DNA of 64,000 bases from positions 124,001 to 188,000 of the forward strand of contig CAVZZJ010000003.1 of assembly GCA_963779735.1 (NCBI GenBank), written 5' to 3'. The notes beneath the pieces were generated by a model, which was not told the DNA's origin, did not search any database, and saw only the letters and a list, made by a program, of their open reading frames with translations. This document shows, one piece after another, positions 17,456 through 27,289 of this stretch (positions are counted from its first letter, which is position 1; every line of letters begins with the position of its first letter). The stretch is from Bog-473 sp963779735 (GTDB lineage Bacteria; Actinomycetota; Acidimicrobiia; Acidimicrobiales; RAAP-2). The translations under genes were made by a program, and so were the position numbers.

Positions 17456-17574
17456 GCGTCGGGCGCACGCTCTCGCCGAGTGGAACAACCGGCCGGTCGG
17501 CGCGGCTATTCCCGTTCACGGCCCCCTTCGGGACCAGCGTGCCTTTGCCTAGCCGGTCCGTTCCCGGTAGAAGT

Positions 17575-19167
17575 ATGTCCGTGGCCCGAACCGAGAACCC
17601 CGCCCCCCCGACCGCCCCGTACACGCTGGCGCACACCTCCTCGTCGCATCCCGAGCGACCGGCCGTCATCACCCCGTCGGGCCACACGGTCACCTTCGGG
17701 GAGCTCGAGGCGCGCTCGGCCCGCTTCGCCCAGGCTCTCTACGCCCACGGCTTGCGCCCGGGCGACCACGTGGCGGCGGTGTTGCTGAACGATCCCCGGG
17801 CCTACGAGGTCGCATGGGCCCTGCAGCGCTCCGGCCTCTACATGACCTTGGTGAACACCCACCTGACGCCCGAGGAGACGGCGTACATCGTCAACGACTG
17901 CGAGGCGCGGGTGCTGGTCACCTCGTCGGCTCTGGGCGGTCTGTCCGAGGCGCTGGTCGGACTGACCCCCGCCATTGAGCTGCGGCTGGCGATCGGCGAC
18001 CCGCTCCCCGCCGGCTCGCTCGCCTACGACGACTTCGTGCGGGACCACCCTTCCACGCCCCTGGCCGACGAGCAGGAGGGGTCGGCCATGCTCTACTCCT
18101 CGGGCACCACGGGTCGGCCCAAGGGGATACGCCGACCGCTCACCGGACGCCCCTACGGCAGCGAGTCGACCGTCGCCCCCCTCCTCGGGGGCCTCCTGGG
18201 GCTCACCGCGGGTGACGTCTACCTCAGCCCGGCTCCGCTCTACCACGCCGCCCCGCTGTTCTGGTCGATGACCGCACAGGCCCTGGGGGGGACCGTGGTG
18301 TTGATGGAGCGGTTCGATCCCGAGCTGTGCCTGGACCTCATCGCCACCCACCGGGTCACGCACGCCCAGTTCGTCCCGACCATGTTCGTCCGGATGCTCA
18401 AGCTGCCCGAGGAGGTGCGTCGCGCCAAGGACACCTCGAGCCTGCAGAGCGTGGTCCACGCCGCCGCCCCGTGCGCTCCCGAGGTCAAGCGCAAGATGCT
18501 CGAGTGGTGGGGTCCCATCATTCACGAGTTCTACGCGGGCACCGAGGGCGGCGGCATGGCCTGGATCACCCCCGAGCAGTGGCTGGCCCACCCCGGATCG
18601 GTGGGACAGGCCATATGGGGAACCGTCTACATCTGCGACGACGACGGCAACGTGCTGCCCGCCGGTGAGGACGGCGTGGTGTGGTTCGGAGGGGCCGACA
18701 ACAGCTTCGAGTACAAGGGCGATCCGGAGAAGACCAAGCAGACCTTCAACGACCGGGGGTGGAACACGCTGTGGGACGTCGGCCACCTCGACCCCGACGG
18801 CTACCTCTACCTGACCGACCGCAAGCTGTTCATGATCGTCTCGGGCGGCGTCAACATCTATCCCCAGGAGGTCGAGGACGTGCTGGTGTTGCATCCGGCC
18901 GTGGCCGACGTGGCCGTGTTCGGCGTGCCCAACTCGGAAATGGGCGAGGAGGTGAAGGCGGTCGTGCAGCCGGCGCCGGGTGCGGAGCCCGGCCCGGCGC
19001 TGGCCGAGGAGATCATGGCGTTCTGCCGAGAGCACCTCTCGCACTACAAGTGTCCGCGATCGGTGGACTTCACCGATGCCCTGCCGCGGGGGGAGAACGG
19101 GAAGCTCTACAAGAAGCAGCTGCGCGACACCTACTGGCCCAGCTCCAACACCATCATGCCCGCCTGA
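17575..19167 (+). CDS. AMP-forming acyl-CoA synthetase
   Basis: A 530-residue adenylate-forming ligase of the FadD/acyl-CoA synthetase class, which activates a carboxylic acid to an acyl-adenylate and then to acyl-CoA. Motifs: YSSGTTGRPKG (A3 P-loop, about residue 178), the YAGTEGGGM segment (A5) near 322, the hinge in GYLYLTDRKLFMIVSGG (about 415-430) and the A10 lysine in GENGKLYKKQL near the end. The ATG at 17575 is chosen because the following residues match synthetase N-termini. It is followed within 30 bases by the MntP-like gene, though no functional link is evident. Confidence 0.92.
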   Translation: MSVARTENPAPPTAPYTLAHTSSSHPERPAVITPSGHTVTFGELEARSARFAQALYAHGLRPGDHVAAVLLNDPRAYEVAWALQRSGLYMTLVNTHLTPEETAYIVNDCEARVLVTSSALGGLSEALVGLTPAIELRLAIGDPLPAGSLAYDDFVRDHPSTPLADEQEGSAMLYSSGTTGRPKGIRRPLTGRPYGSESTVAPLLGGLLGLTAGDVYLSPAPLYHAAPLFWSMTAQALGGTVVLMERFDPELCLDLIATHRVTHAQFVPTMFVRMLKLPEEVRRAKDTSSLQSVVHAAAPCAPEVKRKMLEWWGPIIHEFYAGTEGGGMAWITPEQWLAHPGSVGQAIWGTVYICDDDGNVLPAGEDGVVWFGGADNSFEYKGDPEKTKQTFNDRGWNTLWDVGHLDPDGYLYLTDRKLFMIVSGGVNIYPQEVEDVLVLHPAVADVAVFGVPNSEMGEEVKAVVQPAPGAEPGPALAEEIMAFCREHLSHYKCPRSVDFTDALPRGENGKLYKKQLRDTYWPSSNTIMPA

Positions 19168-19195
19168 CCAAGGGTCCCGCCAGTACGTTGCGAGG

Positions 19196-19738
19196 GTGCT
19201 CACCCTCGTCCTGGTCGCGCTGTCGGTCGGGCTGGACAACTTCGGTGCCGCCACCGCCATAGGCGTGGCGGGTGTCGACGGGGTGCTGCGACTGCGGGTC
19301 GTCGTGATCTTCGGAGTGTTCGAGGCGGCCATGCCGATCGCCGGCCTCCTCCTCGGGGACTCGGTCGCCCATGACCTGGGAGGCGCCGCCCAACCGGTGG
19401 GCGGCGCCCTCCTGGCGTCGGTCGGCGTCTACGCCGTGGTGAGCCAGCTCATCGGGGCCAAGCGGTCCCACCCGGAGCGCCAGCTGAGCGTGCGGAGCCT
19501 CATCGTGATAGCCGCCGCGCTGAGCATCGACAACCTGGTGATCGGCTTCTCCCTCGGCAGCACGCACGTGAGCATCCTGGCCGCGGCGCTCACCATCGGC
19601 GTGGTCAGCGTCATCCTCTCGTTGCTGGGCCTCGAGCTGGGCCGGCGCCTGGGCGAGCGGGTGGGGCAGCGAAGCGAGCTGGTGGGCGGGGCGATGCTCA
19701 TCGCCGTCGGGGTGGCCGTGGGAACCGGACTGCTGTAG
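19196..19738 (+). CDS. MntP-like manganese efflux pump family protein
   Basis: A 180-residue six-helix membrane protein of the MntP/DUF204 family, which exports Mn(II). The two half repeats each carry the acidic signature: SVGLDNFGAATAIG in helix 1 and SIDNLVIGFSLGS in helix 4. The start is a GTG right after GCGAGG. MntP genes are often under a yybP-ykoY riboswitch; I saw no such element in the 28-base gap from the synthetase, so it seems to be read through from that gene. Confidence 0.8.
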   Translation: MLTLVLVALSVGLDNFGAATAIGVAGVDGVLRLRVVVIFGVFEAAMPIAGLLLGDSVAHDLGGAAQPVGGALLASVGVYAVVSQLIGAKRSHPERQLSVRSLIVIAAALSIDNLVIGFSLGSTHVSILAAALTIGVVSVILSLLGLELGRRLGERVGQRSELVGGAMLIAVGVAVGTGLL

Positions 19739-19780
19739 CCGGCCGAGCGCACGGCGCGGACCGTGCCGACTCGGGGCGAC

Positions 19781-22318
19781 TCACTCGGTGGCGATGGCCG
19801 TCAGCACGTCGAGCTTGGCGGCGCGCCGCGCCGGCCAGCTGGCGGCGCCGAGCCCGAGCAGGGCGGCGAGGAACAGGAAGACCACCAGGCTGACCAAGGG
19901 GATGACGATGTCGGTGATGCCCTGCTGCTTGAGGGAGGCGGCGAACGCCGTGCCCAGCGCCGTGCCGACGACGATGCCGATGATGGCCCCGAAGACGGCG
20001 AGGATCACCGACTCCGAGCGGATCATCACCCGTACCTGCCGGCGCTTCATGCCGACGGCCCGGAGGAGGCCGATCTCGTGGGTCCGCTCGAAGACCGAGA
20101 GCATCAGGGTGTTGACGATGCCGATGAGGGCGATCACCACGGCGAGGGCCAGGAGGGCGTACACCAGGCCGAGCAGCTGGTTGACCTGTGCCTGTTGGGA
20201 CTTCTCGTACTCCGCCCGGGTCTGTACCTTAATGTCGGGATACGAGGCCAGTCCGTGGGTGATGGCGTGGGTCGTGGCGGTGCTGCTGTCTTGCGTCTGC
20301 AGGAGCACGGCGATCGGCAACGGGCTCTCGTAGTGGGTGAGGAAGAACCGGTCGCCCACGACGTAGCTGCCGATGAGCGCGTTGGCCTGGAAGATCCCGC
20401 CGATCCGCATGGTCGACGATCCCGTCTGGGCGAACTTCACCGGCACCACCGACCCCACCGACAGGTGATCGGAGTTGGCGGCGGTGGTGTCGATGAGCAG
20501 CTCTCCTCTGGCCAGGGCCGGTGCCCCCTCGCCGCTGTCCATCCGCAGGATCACCGTGCGGGAGAGGTGATCGGTGGAGACGGCGGTGACGTCGGACAGC
20601 GCATGGCGGAACTCGAACTCGCCCTCGTAGACCGTCGAGATGGCCGTGACGCCGGGCACCTTGGCCGCGGCGGCCGACACGGAGTCGCTGAACTCGCCGG
20701 TCCCACCCGTCGCCGAGCTGGTGATGATGTAGTTGGCGCTGATGGCGTTGTCGACACTGCTCGTGGCGGACTTGGACAACGATGCGCCGAACACGGCGAT
20801 GGCGGAGACCAGGGCGAGGCCGACCAGCAGCGCGGACGCGGTCTGCGCCGTGCGACGGGGACTGCGCATGGAGTTCTCCCGGCCGAGCTTCCCGGAGATC
20901 CCCAACGCCGCAGCCAGTGGGCGACCGATCACGCTGGACATCGGCCGAGCCACGACGGGAGCCAGCATTGCGATCCCGATGAACAGGGCGACCGCGCCGA
21001 CCCCGACAAGCTGGATCGCCGGGATGGTCAAGCCGGCGACGAGGGCGGCGATGCCCAGGACGGCGATCACCGAACCGATGGTGATCCTGCGTCGGGACGA
21101 CTCCTGCTCGTCGGCCCGGTAGCTGGCCAGGGCGGCGACAGGGGGGATGCGGACGGCGCGCCGGGCGGGGCTGATGGCCGACACGACGGTCACCCCCACG
21201 CCCACGAGTAGGGCGACGACGACGGTACGGGTCTCGAAGACCAGGGGTCCCGACGGAAGGGTGATACCGAATCCCTTGAGCAGGGCCTCGAGGCCCAGCG
21301 CGGCGAGCACTCCCAGCCCCAGGCCGACGAGGGATGCCACCACGCCCAGGATGACCGCCTCCGCCAGCACCGAGCGGAACACCTGGCGACGACTGGCCCC
21401 GACGATGCGCAGCAGCGCGAGCTCCCGTGTGCGCTGGCCGACCGTGATGGAGAAGGTGTTGAAGATGGTGAAGGCGCCGACGAACAGGGAGATGAAGGCG
21501 AAGACCAAGAGGGCGGTGGAGAAGAAGGAGAGTGCCTGATTGATGTCGTTGGCCTGCTCGTTCGCCACCGTCTGGCCGGTCACCACCTGGACGCCCGCGG
21601 GGAGCACGGCGGCGATGGCGTGCTCGACGGACTGCTTGTCGGCGCCCGGAGTGGTCAGGACGTTGATGGCGTCGTAGCGTCCCACCTCACCGAAGAGGCG
21701 TTGGGCGGTCCGCAGTTCGAAGGCGGCGATGGTCGCGCCGGCCAGATTGTTGGCCGTGCCGAACGTCACGATCCCGCTGACGGTGAACGTCTGGGGTGGG
21801 CCGGCCAAAAGGACGCGCACCCGATCGCCGACGACGAAGTGGTACTTCTGCGCCGTCCCGGCGTCCATCACCACCTCGTGCGGCGTCGTCGGGGCCGACC
21901 CGGACGACAGGTGGAGGGACGACAGCTGGCGATTGGGGACGTAGGACACGCCCAGCGTCGGGGCTCCGCCGTTGCTGATGGCCTTCCCGTCGCGCGAGAC
22001 GAACTGCGCGTAGCCGGTCACCGATCCGTCCGCGTATGCCACCCCGTGAATGCGGCGCACCGTGGTGGCGATCGACTGCGGGACGGGCTTGCGGATCGCC
22101 CCGGTGTCCCCACTGTTGTCGGCGAACGCGGCCTTCCCGCGGACCACGAAGTCGACGTTCTCGTAGACGTGGCCGAACAGCGTGTTGAAGGTGTTGTGCA
22201 GCGTGTCGGTGAGGACGAATGTCCCCGAAATGAACGTCACCCCGAGCACGATGGCCAGGGCGGTGAGCGCCAGGCGGAGCTTGTGGGCCAGCAGGCCCTG
22301 GAGGACTACCTTGCGCAC
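19781..22318 (-). CDS. FtsX/MacB-type ABC transporter permease
   Basis: An 845-residue permease with two FtsX modules: an N-terminal helix (LALTALAIVLGVTFI) and periplasmic-type domain, three helices at about 265-390, another single helix near 505, and the closing three-helix bundle (about 725-835, ending LDVLTAIATE). This is the layout of actinobacterial export or lipoprotein-type ABC permeases. It is separated by 1 base from the upstream ATPase gene (22320-23090), so the two form one complex. The substrate is unknown. Confidence 0.9.
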   Translation of the reverse strand: MRKVVLQGLLAHKLRLALTALAIVLGVTFISGTFVLTDTLHNTFNTLFGHVYENVDFVVRGKAAFADNSGDTGAIRKPVPQSIATTVRRIHGVAYADGSVTGYAQFVSRDGKAISNGGAPTLGVSYVPNRQLSSLHLSSGSAPTTPHEVVMDAGTAQKYHFVVGDRVRVLLAGPPQTFTVSGIVTFGTANNLAGATIAAFELRTAQRLFGEVGRYDAINVLTTPGADKQSVEHAIAAVLPAGVQVVTGQTVANEQANDINQALSFFSTALLVFAFISLFVGAFTIFNTFSITVGQRTRELALLRIVGASRRQVFRSVLAEAVILGVVASLVGLGLGVLAALGLEALLKGFGITLPSGPLVFETRTVVVALLVGVGVTVVSAISPARRAVRIPPVAALASYRADEQESSRRRITIGSVIAVLGIAALVAGLTIPAIQLVGVGAVALFIGIAMLAPVVARPMSSVIGRPLAAALGISGKLGRENSMRSPRRTAQTASALLVGLALVSAIAVFGASLSKSATSSVDNAISANYIITSSATGGTGEFSDSVSAAAAKVPGVTAISTVYEGEFEFRHALSDVTAVSTDHLSRTVILRMDSGEGAPALARGELLIDTTAANSDHLSVGSVVPVKFAQTGSSTMRIGGIFQANALIGSYVVGDRFFLTHYESPLPIAVLLQTQDSSTATTHAITHGLASYPDIKVQTRAEYEKSQQAQVNQLLGLVYALLALAVVIALIGIVNTLMLSVFERTHEIGLLRAVGMKRRQVRVMIRSESVILAVFGAIIGIVVGTALGTAFAASLKQQGITDIVIPLVSLVVFLFLAALLGLGAASWPARRAAKLDVLTAIATE

Positions 22319-22319
22319 G

Positions 22320-23090
<771 letters not shown>

Positions 23091-23213
23091 CGCAACTCTC
23101 CCTTGACGTCGTTCATCGCCGCGACTCATCGCTGAGCACCGGGGCCGGCCGCCCAGAACCAGGACGCAGGACCCCGGCAGACACCGCCTCGCCGTCGGCC
23201 GATGTGGGTCGAC

Positions 23214-23270
23214 GCGGCGTCAGCCAATTGAAGCGGCGTCAGCCAATTGAAGCGGCGTCAGCCAATTGAA
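23214..23270. repeat. 19-base tandem repeat, three perfect copies
   Basis: GCGGCGTCAGCCAATTGAA at 23214, 23233 and 23252. The stop codon of the small exported protein gene (minus strand) lies inside the third copy, so the array begins in that gene's last codons and runs downstream of it. It may arise by slippage and could change the message end. Confidence 0.9.
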
Positions 23271-23467
23271 ACAGTTCCCGAGCCGGCCATGTATATCGTC
23301 TCGGCGAGGAGGGCGGTGCACCCCGGCCACGAATCGACCTCGTGGACGGTGATGGTGAGCACGAAGGTGCCGCTCATGTCCCGGTAGGCCCCGGTGCCAG
23401 AGCCCGCGAGGACCGGGCTCACCCCCGTTGCCGTCACGATCAACGTGGTCGCAGCTCTCCTCGTCAT
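23258..23467 (-). CDS. small exported protein (69 aa)
   Basis: A signal-peptide-like start MTRRAATTLIVTATG and a mature part with GTGAYRDMSGTFVLTITVHE and CTALLAETIYMAGSGTVSIG. I know no function, but the repeated GxYxxxSGTFxL pattern resembles the tail of small secreted actinobacterial beta-sheet proteins. The start ATG has GGGAG upstream at good spacing. The reading frame stops within a tandem repeat, so the original C-terminus may have been longer. Confidence 0.55.
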   Translation of the reverse strand: MTRRAATTLIVTATGVSPVLAGSGTGAYRDMSGTFVLTITVHEVDSWPGCTALLAETIYMAGSGTVSIG

Positions 23468-23860
23468 TGCACGACTCCCATCCAAGACCCACGCCGATCC
23501 GGGCGCTGGGCGAGGCAGGACTTCGCGGACCGTGTCGGCGCGGGAACCCTCCTCTGCAGGCAGCATGGGCCTCGTGCCGCCTGCGCACAATCGGGGACTA
23601 CCCTGATCGTTCCCCGATTCGCTCGAACGACGCATAGGGTCGTTCGCTGCGGCGCGCGCCGCGGCGCCGCGCATCGAATCGATGTCGACCCAGCCCTATG
23701 GCGATTGAAGATCGCCTTGCAGACGACGAGATGGTCGGCACCGAGGATGGGGATCGTCCCGTCGCGCCAGCACCCGCTGTGCCAGGGTGAGGGTGCTCAG
23801 TTCCCTACGAGCCGAGGCGCCGTCAGTATCGCGCCGTCAGTATCGGACTGCGACCGGGCG
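23468..23860. other. non-coding gap with a short direct repeat
   Basis: About 390 bases between the small exported protein and the second DUF4038-type gene. Its only clear structure is the 14-base unit GCGCCGTCAGTATC, present twice in tandem (23817-23830 and 23831-23844), just past the end of the DUF4038-type gene. The unit shares CGTCAG with the array at 23214. Confidence 0.7.
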
Positions 23861-25324
23861 TCAGGCCTGCAGCACCAGCACCCAGTCGTCCGACCCGTCG
23901 CTGTGGGCTGCCGGCGAGGTGAACGAGTGGGTGCCCGTGTTGGGGAGGGTGCCGATGGTCGTGTAGGTGCCGGTGGTCGGGTCGTACCAGCGGGCCTTGG
24001 TGGGGCCGCGCATCTTGGCCATGTCCACCGTCAGCGTCGTGGGCTGCGGCAGGTAGGCGATGCCCAGGCGGCCGTCGGGCGTCCGCGCCGCGGTGACGTA
24101 GTCGTCGGTGCCCTCGACGCCTTGGTCCTGGGAGGTCCCGTACCCGGCCGTCACGAAGGTGTGCCGCTGGTCTGGCACCAGGTCGTACCAGGCCACGCTG
24201 TGGAACAGCCTGCTCATGTACTGCAGCTGCTGCACGCCCGGCGTGTCGAGGTGCGCCTCCTCGTCGGCCCAGCTGGGATCGTCCCAGGTGTAGTGGCTGC
24301 CGTACAGCAGCCCGGTCGCGCCGCTGGTCATCGTCCAGTACTCCTGGCGGCGCAGGTTCTGGGTGGTGCCGGGGTCGACGTCAATGTTGTTCTCGTACTC
24401 GTAGTCGTTCTCGAGGCCGAACACCGGCATCGTCGGGCGCCGGAAGTCGTAGCCCTTGAGCACCTCGGCGTAGGGGCTGTAGTAGTCGTACTCGCCGTTG
24501 AGGTTGACGAAGGAAGCCCACGCCGGGTCGTCGGTCGAGAGGCTGGTGTCGTAGTTCAGCTCGACCGTCTGGAGTTGCTCAGGGTCGACCGAGCGGATCC
24601 CCTTGGCGATGCCCAGCACGTAGGCGTCGTTGGCCGGGCCCCAGTGCTGGTAGTCGTTGCCGCTGGACCACACGATGTTGGGGAACTCCTTGAAGGTCTT
24701 GCCGAGGTAGGCCCCGTAGTGGAAGTCCTTGGCCTCCCCGTTGTCGGCCAGGAAGGTCGAGCTGTCCACCAGCTGGCCGGTGTCGGCCGGGCTCAGGAAG
24801 AGGGTGATCCCGTGGTCCTCGGCCAACCGGGCCATGGTCTGCATGCGGTGGAAGTAGGCCGGGTTAGGGGTGGCGATGTCCCCATCCTTGGTGAACGGCG
24901 TGATCCCGTCGTAGGTGGCGAAGTTCTCCGAGTCGGGGAGGTTGTCGTTGTCGATGTACGGCCCCACGATGAGCTGGACCAGGACGGCATTGAAACCATG
25001 GGCCTGACGGTTGGCGAAGTAGGCGTTCATCTCGCTGGGCGACTCGTACACCGACAAGGTGTGGGCCGAGTCGCCGACGACCATGTAGGGATGGCCGTAC
25101 TGGTCCAGGAGGTAGCGGTGGTTGTCGCTGACCGAGGTGGCGAAGGGGGGGGCCGGCCGGCGGCTCCGGGCGAAACCGGTGCCGCTCCACACGGCGACCA
25201 CGGCCGTGGTCAACAGCACGCAGACGGCGGCCGCCACCACGGGCGACGGCCGTCTGGCCAGGCGGAGGAGTGGCCCGTTCGCCTGGTCGCCCGACGGGCG
25301 CGCCGGCGCCGGCGCGCCGGTCAC
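23861..25324 (-). CDS. DUF4038-type glycoside hydrolase-like protein, paralogue 2
   Basis: A 487-residue paralogue of the lipoprotein at 11255-12796 with long near-identical stretches, such as HRYLLDQYGHPYMVVGDSAH, GITLFLSPADTGQL and SPAAHSDGSDDWVLVLQA. It lacks a lipobox; instead the first 55 residues end in a single hydrophobic helix (VVAAAVCVLLTTAVVAVW), so it is anchored or secreted as a signal-anchor protein. The GTG at 25324 overlaps the upstream gene's stop (GTGA), so the two are translationally coupled. Probable extracellular glycan hydrolase. Confidence 0.8.
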   Translation of the reverse strand: MTGAPAPARPSGDQANGPLLRLARRPSPVVAAAVCVLLTTAVVAVWSGTGFARSRRPAPPFATSVSDNHRYLLDQYGHPYMVVGDSAHTLSVYESPSEMNAYFANRQAHGFNAVLVQLIVGPYIDNDNLPDSENFATYDGITPFTKDGDIATPNPAYFHRMQTMARLAEDHGITLFLSPADTGQLVDSSTFLADNGEAKDFHYGAYLGKTFKEFPNIVWSSGNDYQHWGPANDAYVLGIAKGIRSVDPEQLQTVELNYDTSLSTDDPAWASFVNLNGEYDYYSPYAEVLKGYDFRRPTMPVFGLENDYEYENNIDVDPGTTQNLRRQEYWTMTSGATGLLYGSHYTWDDPSWADEEAHLDTPGVQQLQYMSRLFHSVAWYDLVPDQRHTFVTAGYGTSQDQGVEGTDDYVTAARTPDGRLGIAYLPQPTTLTVDMAKMRGPTKARWYDPTTGTYTTIGTLPNTGTHSFTSPAAHSDGSDDWVLVLQA

Positions 25325-25977
25325 GGTGCGACCAGGCGGCGGTACCAGAGGCGCCAGGGGGTCGTGTGCCGCCGCCACACGTCGGGCCCGGCGGCGTACG
25401 GCGGCCCGACGTGCCGGCGGTTCGACGCCGACGTCTCGTCGACCTCGTAGGTGGCGAGGAAGCGCGGCGCCCCCTGGTAGGGCGGTCTCACGGCGCGAAC
25501 GAGCTCGAAGCGGACGGCGCGCAGGGCGTGACGGCGCTCGGCCACCTCGGGCATGTGGACCGTGGTGTAGAAGTCGTTGAAGACCTCGAGCTCCTCGTCC
25601 GACGTGCCGTCCGGCGGGTTCACCCCGAGAAGGAAGATGGCGAAGGGCGCGACCAGCGGGGGGCCGGTCTCCGCCACCTGCCGGTAGAGCAGCGACCACG
25701 TCTGGCGGAGCCCGGGGGCGCTCTGGACGCTCGCCCCTTCGCCGGCCCCCGGCTCGGTCCCGGCCCCGGTGAGGCTCTCGTCGGGGAGGGGGACGGCACT
25801 GAGGAAGCGGGGCGGTCGGAACCCGCGCGCCACGACGGCGAGGAGCTCGTAGTGCGCTCCGGCGCCCGCACCGGACGGTGCGCCGCCCGCGAACGCCTCG
25901 GCTGCGCCGGGCTCGGCCGAGGCGCCGCCACGGACGTCCCATCCCGTCCACGAGGTGAGCGGACCGGACGAGCTCAC
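25321..25977 (-). CDS. hypothetical protein with dimeric alpha-beta barrel domain
   Basis: About 218 residues. The N-terminal third is an Ala/Gly/Pro-rich low-complexity segment; the C-terminal half holds LVAPFAIFLLGVNPPDG, FNDFYTTVHMPEVAERRHALRA and RFLATYEVDETSAS, which resembles EthD/DUF4286-type ferredoxin-like folds. It overlaps the DUF4038-type gene by 4 bases, so the two are likely one operon. The GTG at 25977 is my best start; longer frames to 26073 run toward the riboswitch region. The function is unknown. Confidence 0.6.
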   Translation of the reverse strand: MSSSGPLTSWTGWDVRGGASAEPGAAEAFAGGAPSGAGAGAHYELLAVVARGFRPPRFLSAVPLPDESLTGAGTEPGAGEGASVQSAPGLRQTWSLLYRQVAETGPPLVAPFAIFLLGVNPPDGTSDEELEVFNDFYTTVHMPEVAERRHALRAVRFELVRAVRPPYQGAPRFLATYEVDETSASNRRHVGPPYAAGPDVWRRHTTPWRLWYRRLVAP

Positions 25978-26094
25978 CTGGACCGCCTCGCCCCGCCGGC
26001 GTACGGTTCGTCGGTCTCGGGCCTCATCCCCAGAGGCTACAAAGCCGACCGAATCAACGGTCCTCGCCCCCATCGGCTAACGTCACAGCCGCTC

Positions 26095-26240
26095 CGTTGA
26101 ACCGGAGTGGTGCAGAGACCAGCGAAGACCGGTGAGATCCCGGCACTGTCCCGCAACGGTAAAGCCCCCTCGGGGGGACGAGTCCGGACGCCTGTTCTGT
26201 GCCGACGAAACCGAACCTCGGAGGAAGGGCGGTTCGTTGG
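26095..26240 (+). promoter_or_regulatory. cobalamin (AdoCbl) riboswitch
   Basis: The conserved B12-riboswitch core is plain: CGAAGACCGGTGAGATCC, then GGCACTGTCCCGCAACGGTA, a GC-rich hairpin (CCCCTCGGGGGG) and AGTCCGGACGCCTG. A later hairpin, CGAACC/GGTTCG (26213-26237), could be the expression platform. It lies about 65 bases before btuF, so corrinoid sufficiency is expected to lower transcription or translation of the whole operon. Confidence 0.93.
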
Positions 26241-26304
26241 GCATTCCAGATGGATGCCGCAGCGGGCGCACTTCGTCCTCCGCCATCAACTGGAGGATGA
26301 ACAG

Positions 26305-27282
26305 ATGACAAGGACCCGATGGCGGCTGCTGCTGGCCGCCCCTGTCTTGACCTTCGCCGTCACGGCGGGCGTCACGAGCGGGGGCCTGCCCGCTCCGCCG
26401 GCGTCGGGCGCCTCGGGCGCCTCGGGCGCCTCGGGCGCGGCAGCGTCGACGGCCTACCCGGTGAGGATCGCCGCGGCCAACGGGAACATCAGCGTGCCGG
26501 CCCGGCCGACGGCCATCGTGTCGCTCTCGCCGACGGCGACCGAGATGCTCTACGCCATCGGGGCGGGCAAGCAGGTCAAGGCGGTGGACTCGTACTCGGA
26601 CTTCCCGAAGAACGCCCCCCGGACCAAGCTCGACGACCTCGACCCCAACGTCGAGGCGATCGTCGCCTACAAACCCGACCTCGTCGTTGTGGCCGGCGAC
26701 ACCACCGGGCTGACGGCGGAGCTGGCCAAGTTCGGGATACCCGTCCTGTCCGATCCGGCCGCCACCACCCTCGACCAGGCCTACCAGCAGTTCGACGAGC
26801 TGGGGGTGGCCACCGACCACGTGGCCCAGGCGAAGGCCGAGGTCTCCAAAATAAAGGGACAGATCGCCCAGATCGTGGCCAGCGCGCCCAAGGCGGCCAA
26901 GCCGATCACCTACTACTTCGAGCTCGAGCAGGACTACTACTCGGTGACCTCCTCCACCTTCGTCGGGCAGCTGCTCGGGCTGCTCGGGATGAAGAGCATC
27001 GCCGACGCGGCCACCGGCGCGGCGTCCAGCGGCGGCTACCCGCAGCTCTCGGCCGAGTTCATCATCAAGTCCAACCCGGACTACATCTTCCTGGCCGACA
27101 CCGTCTGCTGCGGGCAGAACCCCAAGAAGGTGGCCGAGCGACCCGGCTGGTCGGTGCTCTCGGCGGTCAAGGACGGCCATGTGGTCGGCCTCAACGACGA
27201 CATCGCCTCGCGCTGGGGCCCCCGCATCGTCGACCTGTTGCGCACCGTGGCCGACGCCCTCAAGCGGCACGGCTCGGGGTGA
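26305..27282 (+). CDS. btuF: cobalamin ABC transporter substrate-binding protein
   Basis: A 325-residue BtuF/FhuD-fold binding protein that captures corrinoids outside the membrane. The signal peptide (LLLAAPVLTFAVTAGVTSG) is followed by a Gly/Ala/Ser repeat tract, then RPTAIVSLSPTATEMLYAIG, VKAVDSYSDFP (typical BtuF form) and WGPRIVDLLRTVADAL. There is no lipobox Cys, so it may be a free or N-terminally anchored protein. GGAGG precedes the ATG. First gene after the riboswitch. Confidence 0.9.
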   Translation: MTRTRWRLLLAAPVLTFAVTAGVTSGGLPAPPASGASGASGASGAAASTAYPVRIAAANGNISVPARPTAIVSLSPTATEMLYAIGAGKQVKAVDSYSDFPKNAPRTKLDDLDPNVEAIVAYKPDLVVVAGDTTGLTAELAKFGIPVLSDPAATTLDQAYQQFDELGVATDHVAQAKAEVSKIKGQIAQIVASAPKAAKPITYYFELEQDYYSVTSSTFVGQLLGLLGMKSIADAATGAASSGGYPQLSAEFIIKSNPDYIFLADTVCCGQNPKKVAERPGWSVLSAVKDGHVVGLNDDIASRWGPRIVDLLRTVADALKRHGSG

Positions 27283-27289
27283 GGACCCG

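Noticed and set aside
24100..25190. Long antisense frames over the DUF4038-type and B12 genes
   Set aside because: They are Arg/Gly/Pro-rich shadows of well-supported genes on the other strand.
26107..26304. Earlier start for btuF inside the riboswitch
   Set aside because: The region is the B12 aptamer; the signal peptide starts at 26305 with GGAGG upstream.
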